From assembly GCA_030694465.1 (NCBI GenBank), contig JAUXYJ010000028.1, positions 1 through 61,007 of the forward strand: DNA of 61,007 nucleotides. The letters are read 5' to 3'. Source of the DNA: Deltaproteobacteria bacterium. GTDB taxonomy: Bacteria; Myxococcota_A; Polyangia; Polyangiales; Ga0077539. Position numbers and translations under genes: made by a program. Within the stretch, counting starts at the first letter, position 1. Each line of letters opens with the position of its first letter. Below are positions 9,542 to 18,311 of the stretch, in pieces. The notes beneath the pieces are model-generated. The model was given only the letters and a program-made list of their open reading frames with translations, had not been told where the DNA came from and made no database searches.

Positions 9542-10189
9542 CTAGGCTTTTTGCTGCTTCGAGAGCCGCCTGCGCAGCCCCGAGATCAGCAGCTCGAGCC
9601 CAAAGGCAAACTCTTCTTCGACGTCGTGCGTCGGGAGCACCTCGGCGATCTCACGCACTCGCGCAAACCGATCGCCGTCGAGCTTGCTGTACGCAGGCTC
9701 TGCGCCCTCGTCGTGGCGTGTCGTCCCATAGCTCGTGACGGTGTGACCGATCACAAACGCGAGCACCGACTGCATCGCGAAGAGCGAATCGGTCACCGAA
9801 AACCCAGCGCTCCGCAAGATCTCAAGCACCTCTTCGACCTGCACGAGCGCACGATCGGTCACCGCGGGGCGCGTCGCAAACACCGGCAACGCGTTGGGAT
9901 GCGCGCGCAACACTCTGCGAAACGCCATGGCCCGCGCACGCAGCGCCGAGCGCCACGAGCGAGTCTTTTTGCTGGGCGCTAACTCTGCGAGCACCGCCTC
10001 GAAGATCCCATCGAGCATCGCCGCCTTGTTGTCCACGTAGCGATAGAGCGACATCGCCTCGACGCCCAGGGCCTCGCCCACGCGGCGCATCGAGAGCGCG
10101 TCGAGCCCGTCACAGTCGACCACCGCGAGCGCAGCGCGCAACACCACCTCACGCGTGAGGACCTCACGTTTGCCTGAATGCTTCACCAT
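9542..10189 (-). CDS. TetR family repressor with TetR_C domain
   Basis: This 215-residue regulator has an N-terminal HTH (VVLRAALAVVDCDGLDALSMRRVGEALGVEAMSLYRYVDNK, residues about 13-55) and a C-terminal domain of the TetR_C (class TetR) type (LRAHPNALPVFATRP...SVLAFVIGHTV). It is divergent from an M28 peptidase gene. The 42-bp space between them holds a 28-bp double inverted repeat 11 bp from this start. It should therefore autoregulate and control the peptidase. A near-identical site at 3558-3585 suggests a second target. The ligand is unknown. Confidence 0.88.
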   Translation of the reverse strand: MVKHSGKREVLTREVVLRAALAVVDCDGLDALSMRRVGEALGVEAMSLYRYVDNKAAMLDGIFEAVLAELAPSKKTRSWRSALRARAMAFRRVLRAHPNALPVFATRPAVTDRALVQVEEVLEILRSAGFSVTDSLFAMQSVLAFVIGHTVTSYGTTRHDEGAEPAYSKLDGDRFARVREIAEVLPTHDVEEEFAFGLELLISGLRRRLSKQQKA

Positions 10190-10199
10190 ACTTGACAGA

Positions 10200-10227
10200 C
10201 TTACACCCTAAACTTACAGCGTAAGTC
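10200..10227. promoter_or_regulatory. Double TetR-type operator, copy 2
   Basis: One perfect 13-bp palindrome (CTTAC-AGC-GTAAG) abuts a degenerate one (CTTAC-ACC-CTAAA). The block lies between divergent tetR and peptidase starts and matches 24 of 28 positions of the site at 3558-3585. A lone 13-bp unit (CTTAC-ACT-GTAAG) also occurs at 23565-23577 inside a lipoprotein gene. Confidence 0.7.
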
Positions 10228-10231
10228 TACC

Positions 10232-11128
10232 GTGATTATTCAAGAACGACCGCCCCCCTTCGACAAGTACATGCAGCCCGAGCCCCCCGTCAGCCCCGAG
10301 CAAGCGAACCTGCGTCTCTGGGTCGAGCGTCTGGCCATCCCGCGGCACATCGTCGCCAACGCCCGCAACAACCGCCACGTGGCCGACGTGCTAGCGACAG
10401 CGTTTGAGGCCCTAGATCTTGTCGTCTCGCGGCAGGGAATCTACGGCAACGTGGTCGCCCTCCCCAGGCGCTGTGAGGGCCAACGCGTCACGTTTGTGTC
10501 CGCTCACTACGACTCGGTCCCGCACTGCCCAGGCGCGGATGACAACGCCAGCGGGCTCGCCGTGATGCTCGAGTGCGCGCGGATGATCCAGCAACAAGAC
10601 CCACGCGCTCCCGTGGGATTTGTCGCATTTAATGCAGAAGAAGACGGGCTCTTGGGCAGCCGAGACTTTGTCGAACGCGGGCTCGTAGAGCTCCCGTGTA
10701 GGCTCGGTACGACCCACGTCCTCGAGATGCTCGGATACCGCAGCGCGCACGACGCGCCCCCTTCGCGACCGCCCCTGTGGTGGATGCCCAAGAGCGTCCG
10801 CGCACAAGACTATGTGGCCCTCCTCGGCATGGGACCGAGCAACAAGATCGTTGGCCGCGCGCGCAAGCTGCAGGTCTCGCCCAACCTCAGGGTGCTCACG
10901 GCCAAGACGCTCGCCATCGCCCACAAGCTCGCCCCAGACATCACTCGCAGCGACCACATGGCCTACTGGGAGCGCGACGTGCCCGCGACGCTCTGGACGG
11001 ACACCGGGGATTTTCGCAACCCGAACTACCATCGCGCGAGCGACACGCCCTCGACTCTCGACTATGACTTTATGACCGAGATCACTGCGCTGGTGCACGC
11101 CGTGGTCCTCGACGAGGCCGCGCACTAG
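10232..11128 (+). CDS. M28-family zinc aminopeptidase-like hydrolase
   Basis: The 298-residue protein carries M28 metallopeptidase signatures: zinc ligands in SAHYDSVPHCPGADDNASG (His and Asp), the catalytic Glu region FVAFNAEEDGLLGS, a later Asp/His motif (TRSDHMAYW) and the terminal ligand (NPNYHRASDTP). No signal peptide is obvious, so it may act in the cytoplasm. It starts at GTG 10232, or more conventionally at ATG 10271, because the TetR operator ends only four bases before the GTG. It is probably repressed by the divergent TetR protein. The substrate, an aminoacyl or glutaminyl peptide, is unknown. Confidence 0.87.
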   Translation: MIIQERPPPFDKYMQPEPPVSPEQANLRLWVERLAIPRHIVANARNNRHVADVLATAFEALDLVVSRQGIYGNVVALPRRCEGQRVTFVSAHYDSVPHCPGADDNASGLAVMLECARMIQQQDPRAPVGFVAFNAEEDGLLGSRDFVERGLVELPCRLGTTHVLEMLGYRSAHDAPPSRPPLWWMPKSVRAQDYVALLGMGPSNKIVGRARKLQVSPNLRVLTAKTLAIAHKLAPDITRSDHMAYWERDVPATLWTDTGDFRNPNYHRASDTPSTLDYDFMTEITALVHAVVLDEAAH

Positions 11129-11136
11129 ATCGCCCT

Positions 11137-11163
11137 GCGTTGGCGCGTTGTGTGAGCCAACGC
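11137..11163. terminator. Hairpin between convergent genes
   Basis: An 8-bp perfect stem (GCGTTGGC/GCCAACGC) with an 11-base loop sits in the 51-bp gap between the convergent peptidase and GAP genes. There is no T-tract, so it may block read-through only weakly or act as a stabilising 3' stem. Confidence 0.45.
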
Positions 11164-11179
11164 GCTACGAGCTAGGCGC

Positions 11180-11869
11180 TCAGCGCGCTTGGATTAAACC
11201 GTAGACTCCGCGCAGCAAGAGCGCCGTGCCAAAGAGCGACATCATGGTGATCGTGACTGTGCGCTGGTTGGCTTCGAGCCAGCGCTTGAGCGACGCGAGC
11301 CACGGCAACGCGCGCTTGGCGAACACCGCGAAGAGCACGATAGGACTTAACACCGCGAGGCAAAACACAAACGCTACGACAACGATCGACGGCGCGATCT
11401 GCACCGCTGGCGAGCCACTCTCGATCACGACCGTGATGGCCGAGAGGTAGATCGTGAGGTTCTTGAAGTTCACAAACGAGATCATCAGGCCGAGCGCGAA
11501 CACACGCGAGGCGCTCAGCTGATCGAGCGTGTCAAAGAACTTTGGCAGCTGCGTGGGGGCGTCTTTGGGCGTGCGTAGCTGCTGTCTCGCGAAGTACAAG
11601 AGCAGGCACCCAAACGCGATCGAGAGCCACAGGCCCTTGTGCGATCCGCTCGAAGCATCACCGCTCGAACGCTGCAAAAACGCACGCGCTTGCATCGCGA
11701 GCAGCCCCACCAAAGAGTAACCGCCAAAGTACCCCGCGTAGTACGCGAGCGCTTTCTTGAGGCCTTTTTGGCTGCTCAAGAGCAAGAGTACGAGGAGAAT
11801 CGAGCCAAACGAGAACACGCCGCCCGCGGCGATCGCGAGGGCTTGGAGCAAGATCGTAGTGGGGATCAT
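11180..11869 (-). CDS. GAP-like multi-pass transporter
   Basis: The 229-residue membrane protein has about six helices. It resembles the GAP/Sap (peptidoglycolipid-exporter) or LysE-type fold: an N-terminal helix block (LLQALAIAAGGVFSFGSILLVLLLL), a polar central segment (PTQLPKFFDTLDQLSASRVFALG) and C-terminal helices including LSPIVLFAVFAKRALPWLASL. Family assignment rests on the overall pattern, so the substrate is unknown. It is transcribed away from the Rieske fusion gene, with 179 bp between starts. Confidence 0.65.
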   Translation of the reverse strand: MIPTTILLQALAIAAGGVFSFGSILLVLLLLSSQKGLKKALAYYAGYFGGYSLVGLLAMQARAFLQRSSGDASSGSHKGLWLSIAFGCLLLYFARQQLRTPKDAPTQLPKFFDTLDQLSASRVFALGLMISFVNFKNLTIYLSAITVVIESGSPAVQIAPSIVVVAFVFCLAVLSPIVLFAVFAKRALPWLASLKRWLEANQRTVTITMMSLFGTALLLRGVYGLIQAR

Positions 11870-12048
11870 TCGGGACTACCGCGCAGCGTGACATAGACGG
11901 TATCGCCGTCGACGCCAATCGGTCGCACGACGCTGTTGTGCGTCAACACACGCCGCGAACACGACGCTAGTCCTGTCGTGTGGGGTGTGCGTAGAGTGTC
12001 TGTTACTGGGCGCTTGGCACAGCAATATTGCAGGGAGAACAGAGCACA

Positions 12049-13137
12049 ATGAGCACGATCGAGTGGCACGACGTAGGAGATGCAGCGGCGCTCGCACAGT
12101 CCGCGGTGCAGGTGGTTTATCTACGCAAGACGCCCGTCGCGCTGAGCTTTCGCGATGGGGTGTTTGGCGCGGTGAGCAGCGTGTGCAACCACGCGGGCGG
12201 CCCCTTGGGCAAAGGGACGCTCGATGGCGACTACCTCGTCTGCCCATGGCACCAATGGAAGTTTCATCGCGTCGAGGGCCAGGGAGAGCGCGGCTACGAA
12301 GAAGACGCGGTGCCCGCATACGACGTGCGAGTCAACGCAGGTCGCGTAGAGATTTGCACGCAAGCGCGCACGCCTCGCAGTCGCAAACCGCACGCTCCGC
12401 ACCCGCTGAGCCGCGCCATTGCGCGAGCCCCTGGGAGGGCCCGAGTGGTCGGGCTCTCGACGACGTCCATGCAGCAAGACCACCCGAGGTTTTCGACCTC
12501 CGAGGCCCTCATCGAGAGCGCGCTTGAGCACGCCGCGAGCGTAGGCCTCGAGACGCAAATGATCCGGCTGAGAGACCTGTCTTTTAAGCACTGCGAGGGC
12601 TTCTATTCGAAGGCCGCAAAGGCGTGTACGTGGCCGTGTTCGATCACGCAGATGGACCCCGACGATGAGCTTGATCGCGTGTACGAAGCGCTCGTGCACT
12701 GGGGCGACGTGTTTATCATCGGGACACCCATCCGCTGGGGCGCGCCGAGCAGCTTGTACTTCAAGATGGTCGAGCGAATGAACTGCATCCAGAACCAAGT
12801 CACGCTCACTGGGCGCGTGCTCTTGCAGAACAAAATCGTGGGCGCTGTGATCACCGGCGGGCAAGACAACGTGCAAGCCGTCGCGGGACAAATGCTGGGG
12901 TTCTTTGGTGAGTTGGGCTGTCAGTTTCCACAGTTTCCGTACATCGCTCACTCGCGCGGGTGGACCGCCGAGGACATGGAGCGCAACGTCGAAATCGTCC
13001 GCGCTAGCGACGCCCTGCGCACCGCTTCGCACGACCTGGTCTCTCGCTGCGTGGACTTGGCCGAGCGGCTGATCGCGACCACCCCGACCCCTCTGTCGCG
13101 AGAGGGCCGCAAGGGCCGCGCGCTCCCGGTACTGTGA
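12049..13137 (+). CDS. Rieske ferredoxin fused to NAD(P)H-dependent FMN reductase/flavodoxin-like domain
   Basis: In this 362-residue protein, residues 1-105 are a Rieske [2Fe-2S] domain with Cys46-X-His48 and Cys65-Pro-Trp-His68 ligands. After a basic Pro/Arg linker, residues about 130-340 form a flavodoxin-like reductase (RARVVGLSTTS, WGDVFIIGTPIRWGAPSSLYFKMVERM, VITGGQDNVQAVAGQMLGFFGELG). The fusion implies intramolecular electron transfer between FMN and the Fe-S centre, perhaps for a soluble oxygenase or quinone. ATG 12049 with an upstream GGGAGA is preferred to a TTG at 12028. No oxygenase gene is adjacent, so the electron acceptor is unknown. Confidence 0.85.
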   Translation: MSTIEWHDVGDAAALAQSAVQVVYLRKTPVALSFRDGVFGAVSSVCNHAGGPLGKGTLDGDYLVCPWHQWKFHRVEGQGERGYEEDAVPAYDVRVNAGRVEICTQARTPRSRKPHAPHPLSRAIARAPGRARVVGLSTTSMQQDHPRFSTSEALIESALEHAASVGLETQMIRLRDLSFKHCEGFYSKAAKACTWPCSITQMDPDDELDRVYEALVHWGDVFIIGTPIRWGAPSSLYFKMVERMNCIQNQVTLTGRVLLQNKIVGAVITGGQDNVQAVAGQMLGFFGELGCQFPQFPYIAHSRGWTAEDMERNVEIVRASDALRTASHDLVSRCVDLAERLIATTPTPLSREGRKGRALPVL

Positions 13138-13164
13138 CCTCTAGTTCGACGCAGAGTTTCGTTA

Positions 13165-13174
13165 GAATTTGCAG
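13165..13174 (-). repeat. GAATTTGCAG over-represented 10-mer
   Basis: An exact copy lies in the short non-coding stretch between the Rieske fusion stop and the FG-GAP lipoprotein start. Confidence 0.6.
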
Positions 13175-13207
13175 ATTGAATCGCGTTCGACGCTAAGCTA
13201 TCTCGCG

Positions 13208-15208
13208 ATGCTGATCGTGCGACCGCGTGTGCAAATGGGGCTGACCAGAGCGCGTCTCGGGGCCTTGGGTTTGGTGGTGCTCAGCGTGACCCAGTGCGCG
13301 CGCCCAACCGAGCTGTGGGTGGTCGTGGTGACGGACATCCCGCCCATGAGCGTGGACCCCGACCAGGGCGTAGAGTCCGTGCAGATTCGTGCATTTCGTC
13401 AGGGAGAAAGCACACCGTTCTACGACAACGTCTTTCGCAATTTTGTCAACGCGCCAACGATGGCGATGAGCAGCGCGATCGGGTTTCCGGGCTATCTCGG
13501 CGTGCGCAGCGAGGGGATGGGCGGCGTGCAGACGATGCGCGTTGAGCTCGTCGGCACCCTCGTCGGCGGCGAGACCCTGCGCAACGAAGCGACCGCGAGC
13601 TTTGGTGTAGGGCGCAGACTGCGTCTCGAAATGGGCCTGTACAACCGCTGCCGCGGCGACGCACAAATGCAATGCGCTGCGATGAGACAGACCTGCGGAC
13701 GCACAGGCTGCGAGCCCATCGAGCACCCCGTAGGCACGCTCGAAGACTTCACAGGCGAGACCCCCGCGATGCCCGCGATCGCGGCGTGTACAGCGCCCGC
13801 AGTGCTCAGCACGACCGACGCGATGCTCACCGCGCCGAGGCTCATCGCGCCCCTCAGTGGCAGCGTCATGGCCACCAAACGCCCGCTTTTTCGCTGGCAA
13901 AACGCCCCCGGCGTGACAGGCGCGCGGGTTGAGATCTGCGCGGACTCCGCGTGCACCATGATCACCTCGGTCGTGGACACGGTCGGAAGCGAGGGCCCCG
14001 CCGCATGTGATCTCGCGCCCGGAGCTCACTTTTTTCGAGCGCGTGCAATGCAGGGTGCTGCGTTTGGCGCGGGCACGAGCGCGACGTGGTTTGTGCGGAT
14101 TCCGGCTCAAATTGCACGCAGACGTGAGGTCACGACCTCGGCCACAGGGCTCGATGTGGACCTCACCGGTGATGGGTTGGCAGACACGCTCACGCTGATC
14201 GAGACGAGTTGGTACATCGTGCGTGGTGTCCGCGGAGGGGTCCCAACACTCGACGCGACGCCCTGGGTCGCGATGACGATGGCCTCGGGGGCGCGCTTCA
14301 TGGGCGACCTTAACGGCGACGGAATCACGGATGTTTTGCTGGGAAATCAGCTCGCGATGTCACAACGTGGGATGCCGCCGATGCTTGTGGCTGCGGGATT
14401 TGCGGGGACTTCTGCCGCGGCAGGGGACGTCAACGGAGATGGCTACGGAGACATTGTGACTGGCGACTCAACCGCCAACGGCAACATCGGTGCAGCGTCG
14501 ATTCGCTTTGGAAATTCAGGCACAAATTCCGCACTGATGCTCTCGGGCTTGCCAACCCGCGCCAACGCGGGCAACTCCGTCGGAGGCGCTGGAGACGTCA
14601 ACGGCGACGGACGCTCGGACGTAGTCGTCGGGATCCCAGGTGCGGCTGGTAACCTAGGCGGAGTTCAGCTCGTTCGTGATTACCAGGCCGCTGCAGCCAT
14701 GATCACGCCCCCGTTTCGCGTCGCCAACTCGCGGTGGGGACAACGTGAAGTGCTCGTGCTCGACCTGCAGGGAGACGGGTTGGCGGATCTCTTCTCACGA
14801 GGTGACATGACGACCGCTGCATGGCTCCCAGGCTCACGCACTGGCACGCAGACGGCATCGCTTATCGCTGGAAATTCGCTCATCAATGTGTTCGACATCG
14901 TGGGGACCTTTGACGCGACCGCAGGAGACGAAATACTCGTGATGACCACAGGCAACCAGCTCGCGACCTTCTCCCTTGGCCCCACAAGGACTCCGGTGTT
15001 CACGCCCTTCGCGACCTTCACGAGCGCCACCGCGCTGGTGTCCGCGACCGGCGACTTTGACGGCGATGGCTTCAGCGATTTTCTTTTCGTGGCGGCCCCG
15101 GCAATGGGCGGAGCCCTGCAATTTGTCCGCGGAGGCGCGGTTCCCCAGGTGCTCACGGCGACCTCACCTCCCATGACGGGCCACCTCGCCCTCGGCCGGC
15201 GTAACTGA
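13208..15208 (+). CDS. FG-GAP repeat lipoprotein
   Basis: The 666-residue protein starts at ATG 13208 (a second ATG at 13235 is possible) and has a lipobox signal (LGLVVLSVTQC). A Cys-containing N-terminal domain (about 25-185) precedes an Ig/fibronectin-like segment (LIAPLSGSVMATKRPLFRWQNAPG). The C-terminal half is a beta-propeller of FG-GAP units with calcium loops: DLNGDGITDVLLG, DVNGDGYGDIVTG, DVNGDGRSDVVVG, DLQGDGLADLF and DFDGDGFSDFLF. Such integrin-like propellers are surface-exposed and bind ligands. It resembles the lipoproteins at 6560 and 20644 in design. The ATP-grasp gene follows after 5 bp. Confidence 0.82.
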   Translation: MLIVRPRVQMGLTRARLGALGLVVLSVTQCARPTELWVVVVTDIPPMSVDPDQGVESVQIRAFRQGESTPFYDNVFRNFVNAPTMAMSSAIGFPGYLGVRSEGMGGVQTMRVELVGTLVGGETLRNEATASFGVGRRLRLEMGLYNRCRGDAQMQCAAMRQTCGRTGCEPIEHPVGTLEDFTGETPAMPAIAACTAPAVLSTTDAMLTAPRLIAPLSGSVMATKRPLFRWQNAPGVTGARVEICADSACTMITSVVDTVGSEGPAACDLAPGAHFFRARAMQGAAFGAGTSATWFVRIPAQIARRREVTTSATGLDVDLTGDGLADTLTLIETSWYIVRGVRGGVPTLDATPWVAMTMASGARFMGDLNGDGITDVLLGNQLAMSQRGMPPMLVAAGFAGTSAAAGDVNGDGYGDIVTGDSTANGNIGAASIRFGNSGTNSALMLSGLPTRANAGNSVGGAGDVNGDGRSDVVVGIPGAAGNLGGVQLVRDYQAAAAMITPPFRVANSRWGQREVLVLDLQGDGLADLFSRGDMTTAAWLPGSRTGTQTASLIAGNSLINVFDIVGTFDATAGDEILVMTTGNQLATFSLGPTRTPVFTPFATFTSATALVSATGDFDGDGFSDFLFVAAPAMGGALQFVRGGAVPQVLTATSPPMTGHLALGRRN

Positions 15209-15213
15209 GCGCC

Positions 15214-16014
15214 ATGATCGACAGCGCCCTCGGTGTGCGCTGGCTCGTGCAGCGCCCGTTTGCACACGAAGACTCTCCGACGCTGGGCTTGCTCACACGC
15301 GCCTGCGCGGAGCTTTCACTCCCGCTCGAGACGCTTGAGGTCACTCCGGGCAGAGAGATCACGTGGCCTCCCTGTGATTTGCCTACGATTGTGCATGGGC
15401 GCACCACGCTCTTGCACGCCGCACGCGCGCACCCCGCGTACGCACACGCGGTGTTCTTTGACCCCGCGACGTTTACACCCGAGCACTCGCTGCACCTGTG
15501 GGGCGAGCGCATGCTCAACGCCGATCAGCGCGTGTGCACTTGGGACGAGGCGCTCGATGTGCTCAAGCGTGGCGCGCTCTTTGTGCGACCCAACGACGAC
15601 GACAAGCGCTTCACCGGGGGTGTAGTGACCCACGCAGAGCTCGTCGAGATCTATCAGCGATTATGCAAGTACAACGCGATCACCGAGGCGACTCGGGTCG
15701 TGCTCGCGCCTGTGCAAGAGCTCGACGCCGAGGCCAGAGTGTTTGTGCTCAAGGGCGAGGTCATCGGCGGGAGCTTCTATCGCCCCAATGACAGCCCCGA
15801 GCTGCCTCGAGACCTTGTTGCCTTCGCCGAGGCCACGGCGGCCCTTGGTGGGCCCGCAGAGGTCTTTGTGATGGACATCGCACGAGTCAACCAGAGCTAC
15901 CGCGTGATCGAGAGCAACTGTTTTAACGGCAGCAGGCTGTACAACTGCGATGTGCAGCATGTCGTCGCGCGAGTGTCCCAGTACCAAGCCAAGCGCGCAC
16001 ACAGCGGCCGCTAG
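15214..16014 (+). CDS. ATP-grasp (DUF4343-like) protein
   Basis: The 266-residue soluble protein resembles ATP-grasp DUF4343. It has an N-terminal preATP region (VRWLVQRPFAHEDSPTLGLL), lysine/acid motifs (ALFVRPNDDDKRFTGGVV, RVFVLKGEVIGGSFYR) and a C-terminal metal-binding segment (VFVMDIARVNQSYRVIESNCFNGSRLY). ATP-grasp enzymes join a carboxylate to an amine through an acyl phosphate. The substrate is unknown. It starts 5 bp after the upstream lipoprotein stop, so translational coupling is possible. Its stop overlaps the 3' end of the convergent nucleotidyltransferase gene by 4 bp. Confidence 0.78.
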   Translation: MIDSALGVRWLVQRPFAHEDSPTLGLLTRACAELSLPLETLEVTPGREITWPPCDLPTIVHGRTTLLHAARAHPAYAHAVFFDPATFTPEHSLHLWGERMLNADQRVCTWDEALDVLKRGALFVRPNDDDKRFTGGVVTHAELVEIYQRLCKYNAITEATRVVLAPVQELDAEARVFVLKGEVIGGSFYRPNDSPELPRDLVAFAEATAALGGPAEVFVMDIARVNQSYRVIESNCFNGSRLYNCDVQHVVARVSQYQAKRAHSGR

Positions 16015-16643
16015 CGCGCCTCGGCGAGCGCGCGGTCAAGCGAGGCTGTCGCCGTGACAAGCTCTTGGGCAAACACAGACAGAATCTCGTCGGCATCGGC
16101 GCTCTGGTCCTGGCGCAGCGCGGCATCGAGCGCGTTGGCGCAGGCAAAGTCGATCACGCTTCCGTACGAGATGATCTGTGCTGCAAATCCGAGCACGCGC
16201 ACCGCGTGAAACAACCGCCGACGCGCCACCGCCGGCGACTCGGCAAAGCGACGGGTGAGCCAACTGAGATCGGACTGGCACCGGGCGTGGGCGCTCTGTG
16301 CGACGGCGCGGGCGTCTCGCTTGGGCAGCTTTTTGGGCCACCGAATCCATGCGCGCTCGCTGGGCACTGAGACGGCCTCCCAGGCAAAGACGCTCCCTGA
16401 TGCGAGCGCTTGTTCGAGCATAGCCTCGGTCTGGACCACGGCGTCCACATGGGTCTTGTCCTTGAGGGTGCCCCGAAGGAGCGCGTGCCCATCGCGCGAT
16501 TGCCTGAGAATTACCAAGGAATCCACGTCTGAGCGCGCGTGCGCGGTGCCATAGACTCTCGACCCCACAGGGATCAGCGCGAGCACATCCATGCGCCGGA
16601 GCTTGAGGGCGTCGAGCATCTCGTCGGTGGTGTAGCTGCGCAT
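16011..16643 (-). CDS. Nucleotidyltransferase-domain protein
   Basis: This protein has 210 residues from ATG 16643; a longer frame upstream is Arg/Ser-rich and looks non-coding. The polymerase-beta-like motif GSRVYGTAHARSDVDSLVI supplies the Gly-Ser and paired Asp residues expected for nucleotide and metal binding, and a further acidic residue may lie in KDKTHVDAVVQ. The rest is helical. Members of this superfamily add nucleotides to small molecules or RNA, or act as MNT-type antitoxins. No HEPN partner is adjacent, so a toxin-antitoxin role is not supported here. Confidence 0.7.
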   Translation of the reverse strand: MRSYTTDEMLDALKLRRMDVLALIPVGSRVYGTAHARSDVDSLVILRQSRDGHALLRGTLKDKTHVDAVVQTEAMLEQALASGSVFAWEAVSVPSERAWIRWPKKLPKRDARAVAQSAHARCQSDLSWLTRRFAESPAVARRRLFHAVRVLGFAAQIISYGSVIDFACANALDAALRQDQSADADEILSVFAQELVTATASLDRALAEAR

Positions 16644-16716
16644 GAGCTTCGCGCGAGGGATAGCCACTCGAATGCGAACGGCAAGGCAAGACTCAGCATC
16701 GTGTGCAGTGAGTGAG

Positions 16717-17718
16717 CTAGCGCTCGATCGCTCGCAGCGTGCGGCTGAGCTGCGCGTAGCTGCTGCGGATGGCTGTGAGCGTGGCGCCACGGTCTCGGTC
16801 AAACGCATCCCACTGCGCGGGGGTCGCATCGTGCGGGTGCATCGAGACGGTGACCCGCGCAGTGTCTTCTGTCAGCGAAATCACACGCGTTGTGACATGC
16901 AGCGTGTGCGGCCAGTCCGGCGCAAACGGGTGCGCGGTCACCGCGAGGTCTGGGTCACAGAAGCTCTGCAGGCTCACGAGCTCACTGTCCGCCGTGACGC
17001 TCGCAAAGACCTGCTTGCACCCGACGGTGCTGTCATCGGGCAAGCGCAGCACGTAGTGGTAGGTGCCCTGCGGGCGAAGATCGAGCGTCGCTTCGACGAG
17101 CGTCGTGCCCTTGGGGACAAACCACTGCGCGAGCAGCGCGAGGTCGGTATGCGCGGCCCATAGTCGCGCTGGGGTCGCCGAAAAATCCCGCGAAAACACT
17201 AGCGAAAGCAGCTCAGACGGGTCTAGCGCGAGCGCGTCAAGTAGCGCATCGAGCCGCGCATAGCGGGCGTGCAGCTCGCTCTGCATGCGGCCTTGGGCGA
17301 GCTGTCCATCGCGGCGCGCGAGGGTGCTGTGCAGCGTGTGCGTGTGCAGTATGGTGTGCTCGCCGTGGGCCTCGAGGGTGAGCGTCTCGGTGATCTCGGA
17401 CTCGGGCATGCGGTCAAACCGAAAGGTCCGGACGATGCGCTCGGGCGAGATAATCTCGGTGAATTCACCCGAGAACGCGACCTCGGTCCCGTCGGGGAGG
17501 GACCAGACCCAGCGGTAGCCCTGGCCCTCACGCGCGTCCATCTCGCACAGGGCCCACGCCAGCTCGGGTGGCGCAAACCAGCGCTGCACGAGGGCGGGCT
17601 TGGTGAGCGCATCAAAGACGCGCGCGAGGGGCGCACGCAGCAAGCGCGTGGTGGTGATCGTGGGGGCGCTCGGGTCTGCGCAAACTGCGAGCGAGGGAGC
17701 AGCGTCGGCGTCGGTCAT
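16717..17718 (-). CDS. Tandem SRPBCC/AHSA1-domain protein
   Basis: The 333-residue protein contains two START-like AHSA1 domains in tandem. Residues about 17-160 open with TTTRLLRAPLARVFDALTKPALVQRWFAPPEL. Residues about 170-325 open with LVFSRDFSATPARLWAAHTDLALLAQWFVPKG. Each domain is normally a separate 140-160 residue protein, so this is an internal duplication or fusion. The fold binds hydrophobic ligands or helps other proteins fold. I chose ATG 17718; the long frame upstream is only the shadow of the next gene. It lies 22 bp downstream of the coiled-coil membrane protein on the same strand. Confidence 0.8.
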   Translation of the reverse strand: MTDADAAPSLAVCADPSAPTITTTRLLRAPLARVFDALTKPALVQRWFAPPELAWALCEMDAREGQGYRWVWSLPDGTEVAFSGEFTEIISPERIVRTFRFDRMPESEITETLTLEAHGEHTILHTHTLHSTLARRDGQLAQGRMQSELHARYARLDALLDALALDPSELLSLVFSRDFSATPARLWAAHTDLALLAQWFVPKGTTLVEATLDLRPQGTYHYVLRLPDDSTVGCKQVFASVTADSELVSLQSFCDPDLAVTAHPFAPDWPHTLHVTTRVISLTEDTARVTVSMHPHDATPAQWDAFDRDRGATLTAIRSSYAQLSRTLRAIER

Positions 17719-17740
17719 TGCGTGCGATCGGTCTGCAGAT

Positions 17741-18220
17741 TCACTGTGGAATCGGGGTTCCGGCCGAAGGCGGCGAAGGAGGCACGGCTTCGACGGGGGG
17801 AGGCGCAGGCGGCACGGGCGGCACCGCGACCGCGCCATTGAAGGGCGCCACTTGCGGGGTGTTGTAGGGCAGCCCGTCGGGGCGCAGGCCCGTGGGGACC
17901 CAATGGGTGTTCTGCGGCGGGATCTCTTCGATCGCGGGCGCGGGCGCGGCGCGCGCGGTCCAAAAGAACATGGCAACGCCAGCGCCCATGAGCACAAGGA
18001 GCCCAACCACGAGAGCAATGACAATGCCCGCGGACCGTGCGGGAGCGGGCGCGACGATCCCGGCGCGGGCTTGCGCGAGCTCGTGCTGGTGCTGCAGCTG
18101 TGCTTGCTGCCTCTGTTGCTCGGCGAGAGAGAGCTTCTGGTTAAGCTCTTGGTTTTCGGCGCGCAGAGACTCGTTGGCGGCAAACGCGGCCTGTTTTTCG
18201 TCGCGGTAGTCAGCGCTCAT
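17741..18220 (-). CDS. Coiled-coil single-pass membrane protein, paralog A
   Basis: This 159-residue protein opens with MSADYRDEKQAAFAANESLRAEN, continues as a Gln-rich coiled coil to about residue 50, then has one transmembrane helix (SAGIVIALVVGLLVLMGAGVAMFFW) and a Pro-rich tail of about 80 residues. The first 35 residues are almost identical to the 93-residue protein at 19069-19350, and about 20 bp upstream of both starts are also similar. This indicates a recent duplication around the dsbA gene. Function is unknown. ATG 18220 is chosen because the homology begins exactly there. Confidence 0.72.
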   Translation of the reverse strand: MSADYRDEKQAAFAANESLRAENQELNQKLSLAEQQRQQAQLQHQHELAQARAGIVAPAPARSAGIVIALVVGLLVLMGAGVAMFFWTARAAPAPAIEEIPPQNTHWVPTGLRPDGLPYNTPQVAPFNGAVAVPPVPPAPPPVEAVPPSPPSAGTPIPQ

Positions 18221-18311
18221 GGCTGCGAGTCTAGCGCAGCGGGTACGTGAGGGTGAGCGCTTGTGATCACCAGTTGCCAAAGTCGCGCGTGCGCGGCATG
18301 ACGACGTCCCT

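Noticed and set aside
16011..16643. HEPN-MNT toxin-antitoxin pair for the nucleotidyltransferase
   Set aside because: No HEPN gene is adjacent; neighbours are an ATP-grasp protein and an SRPBCC protein.
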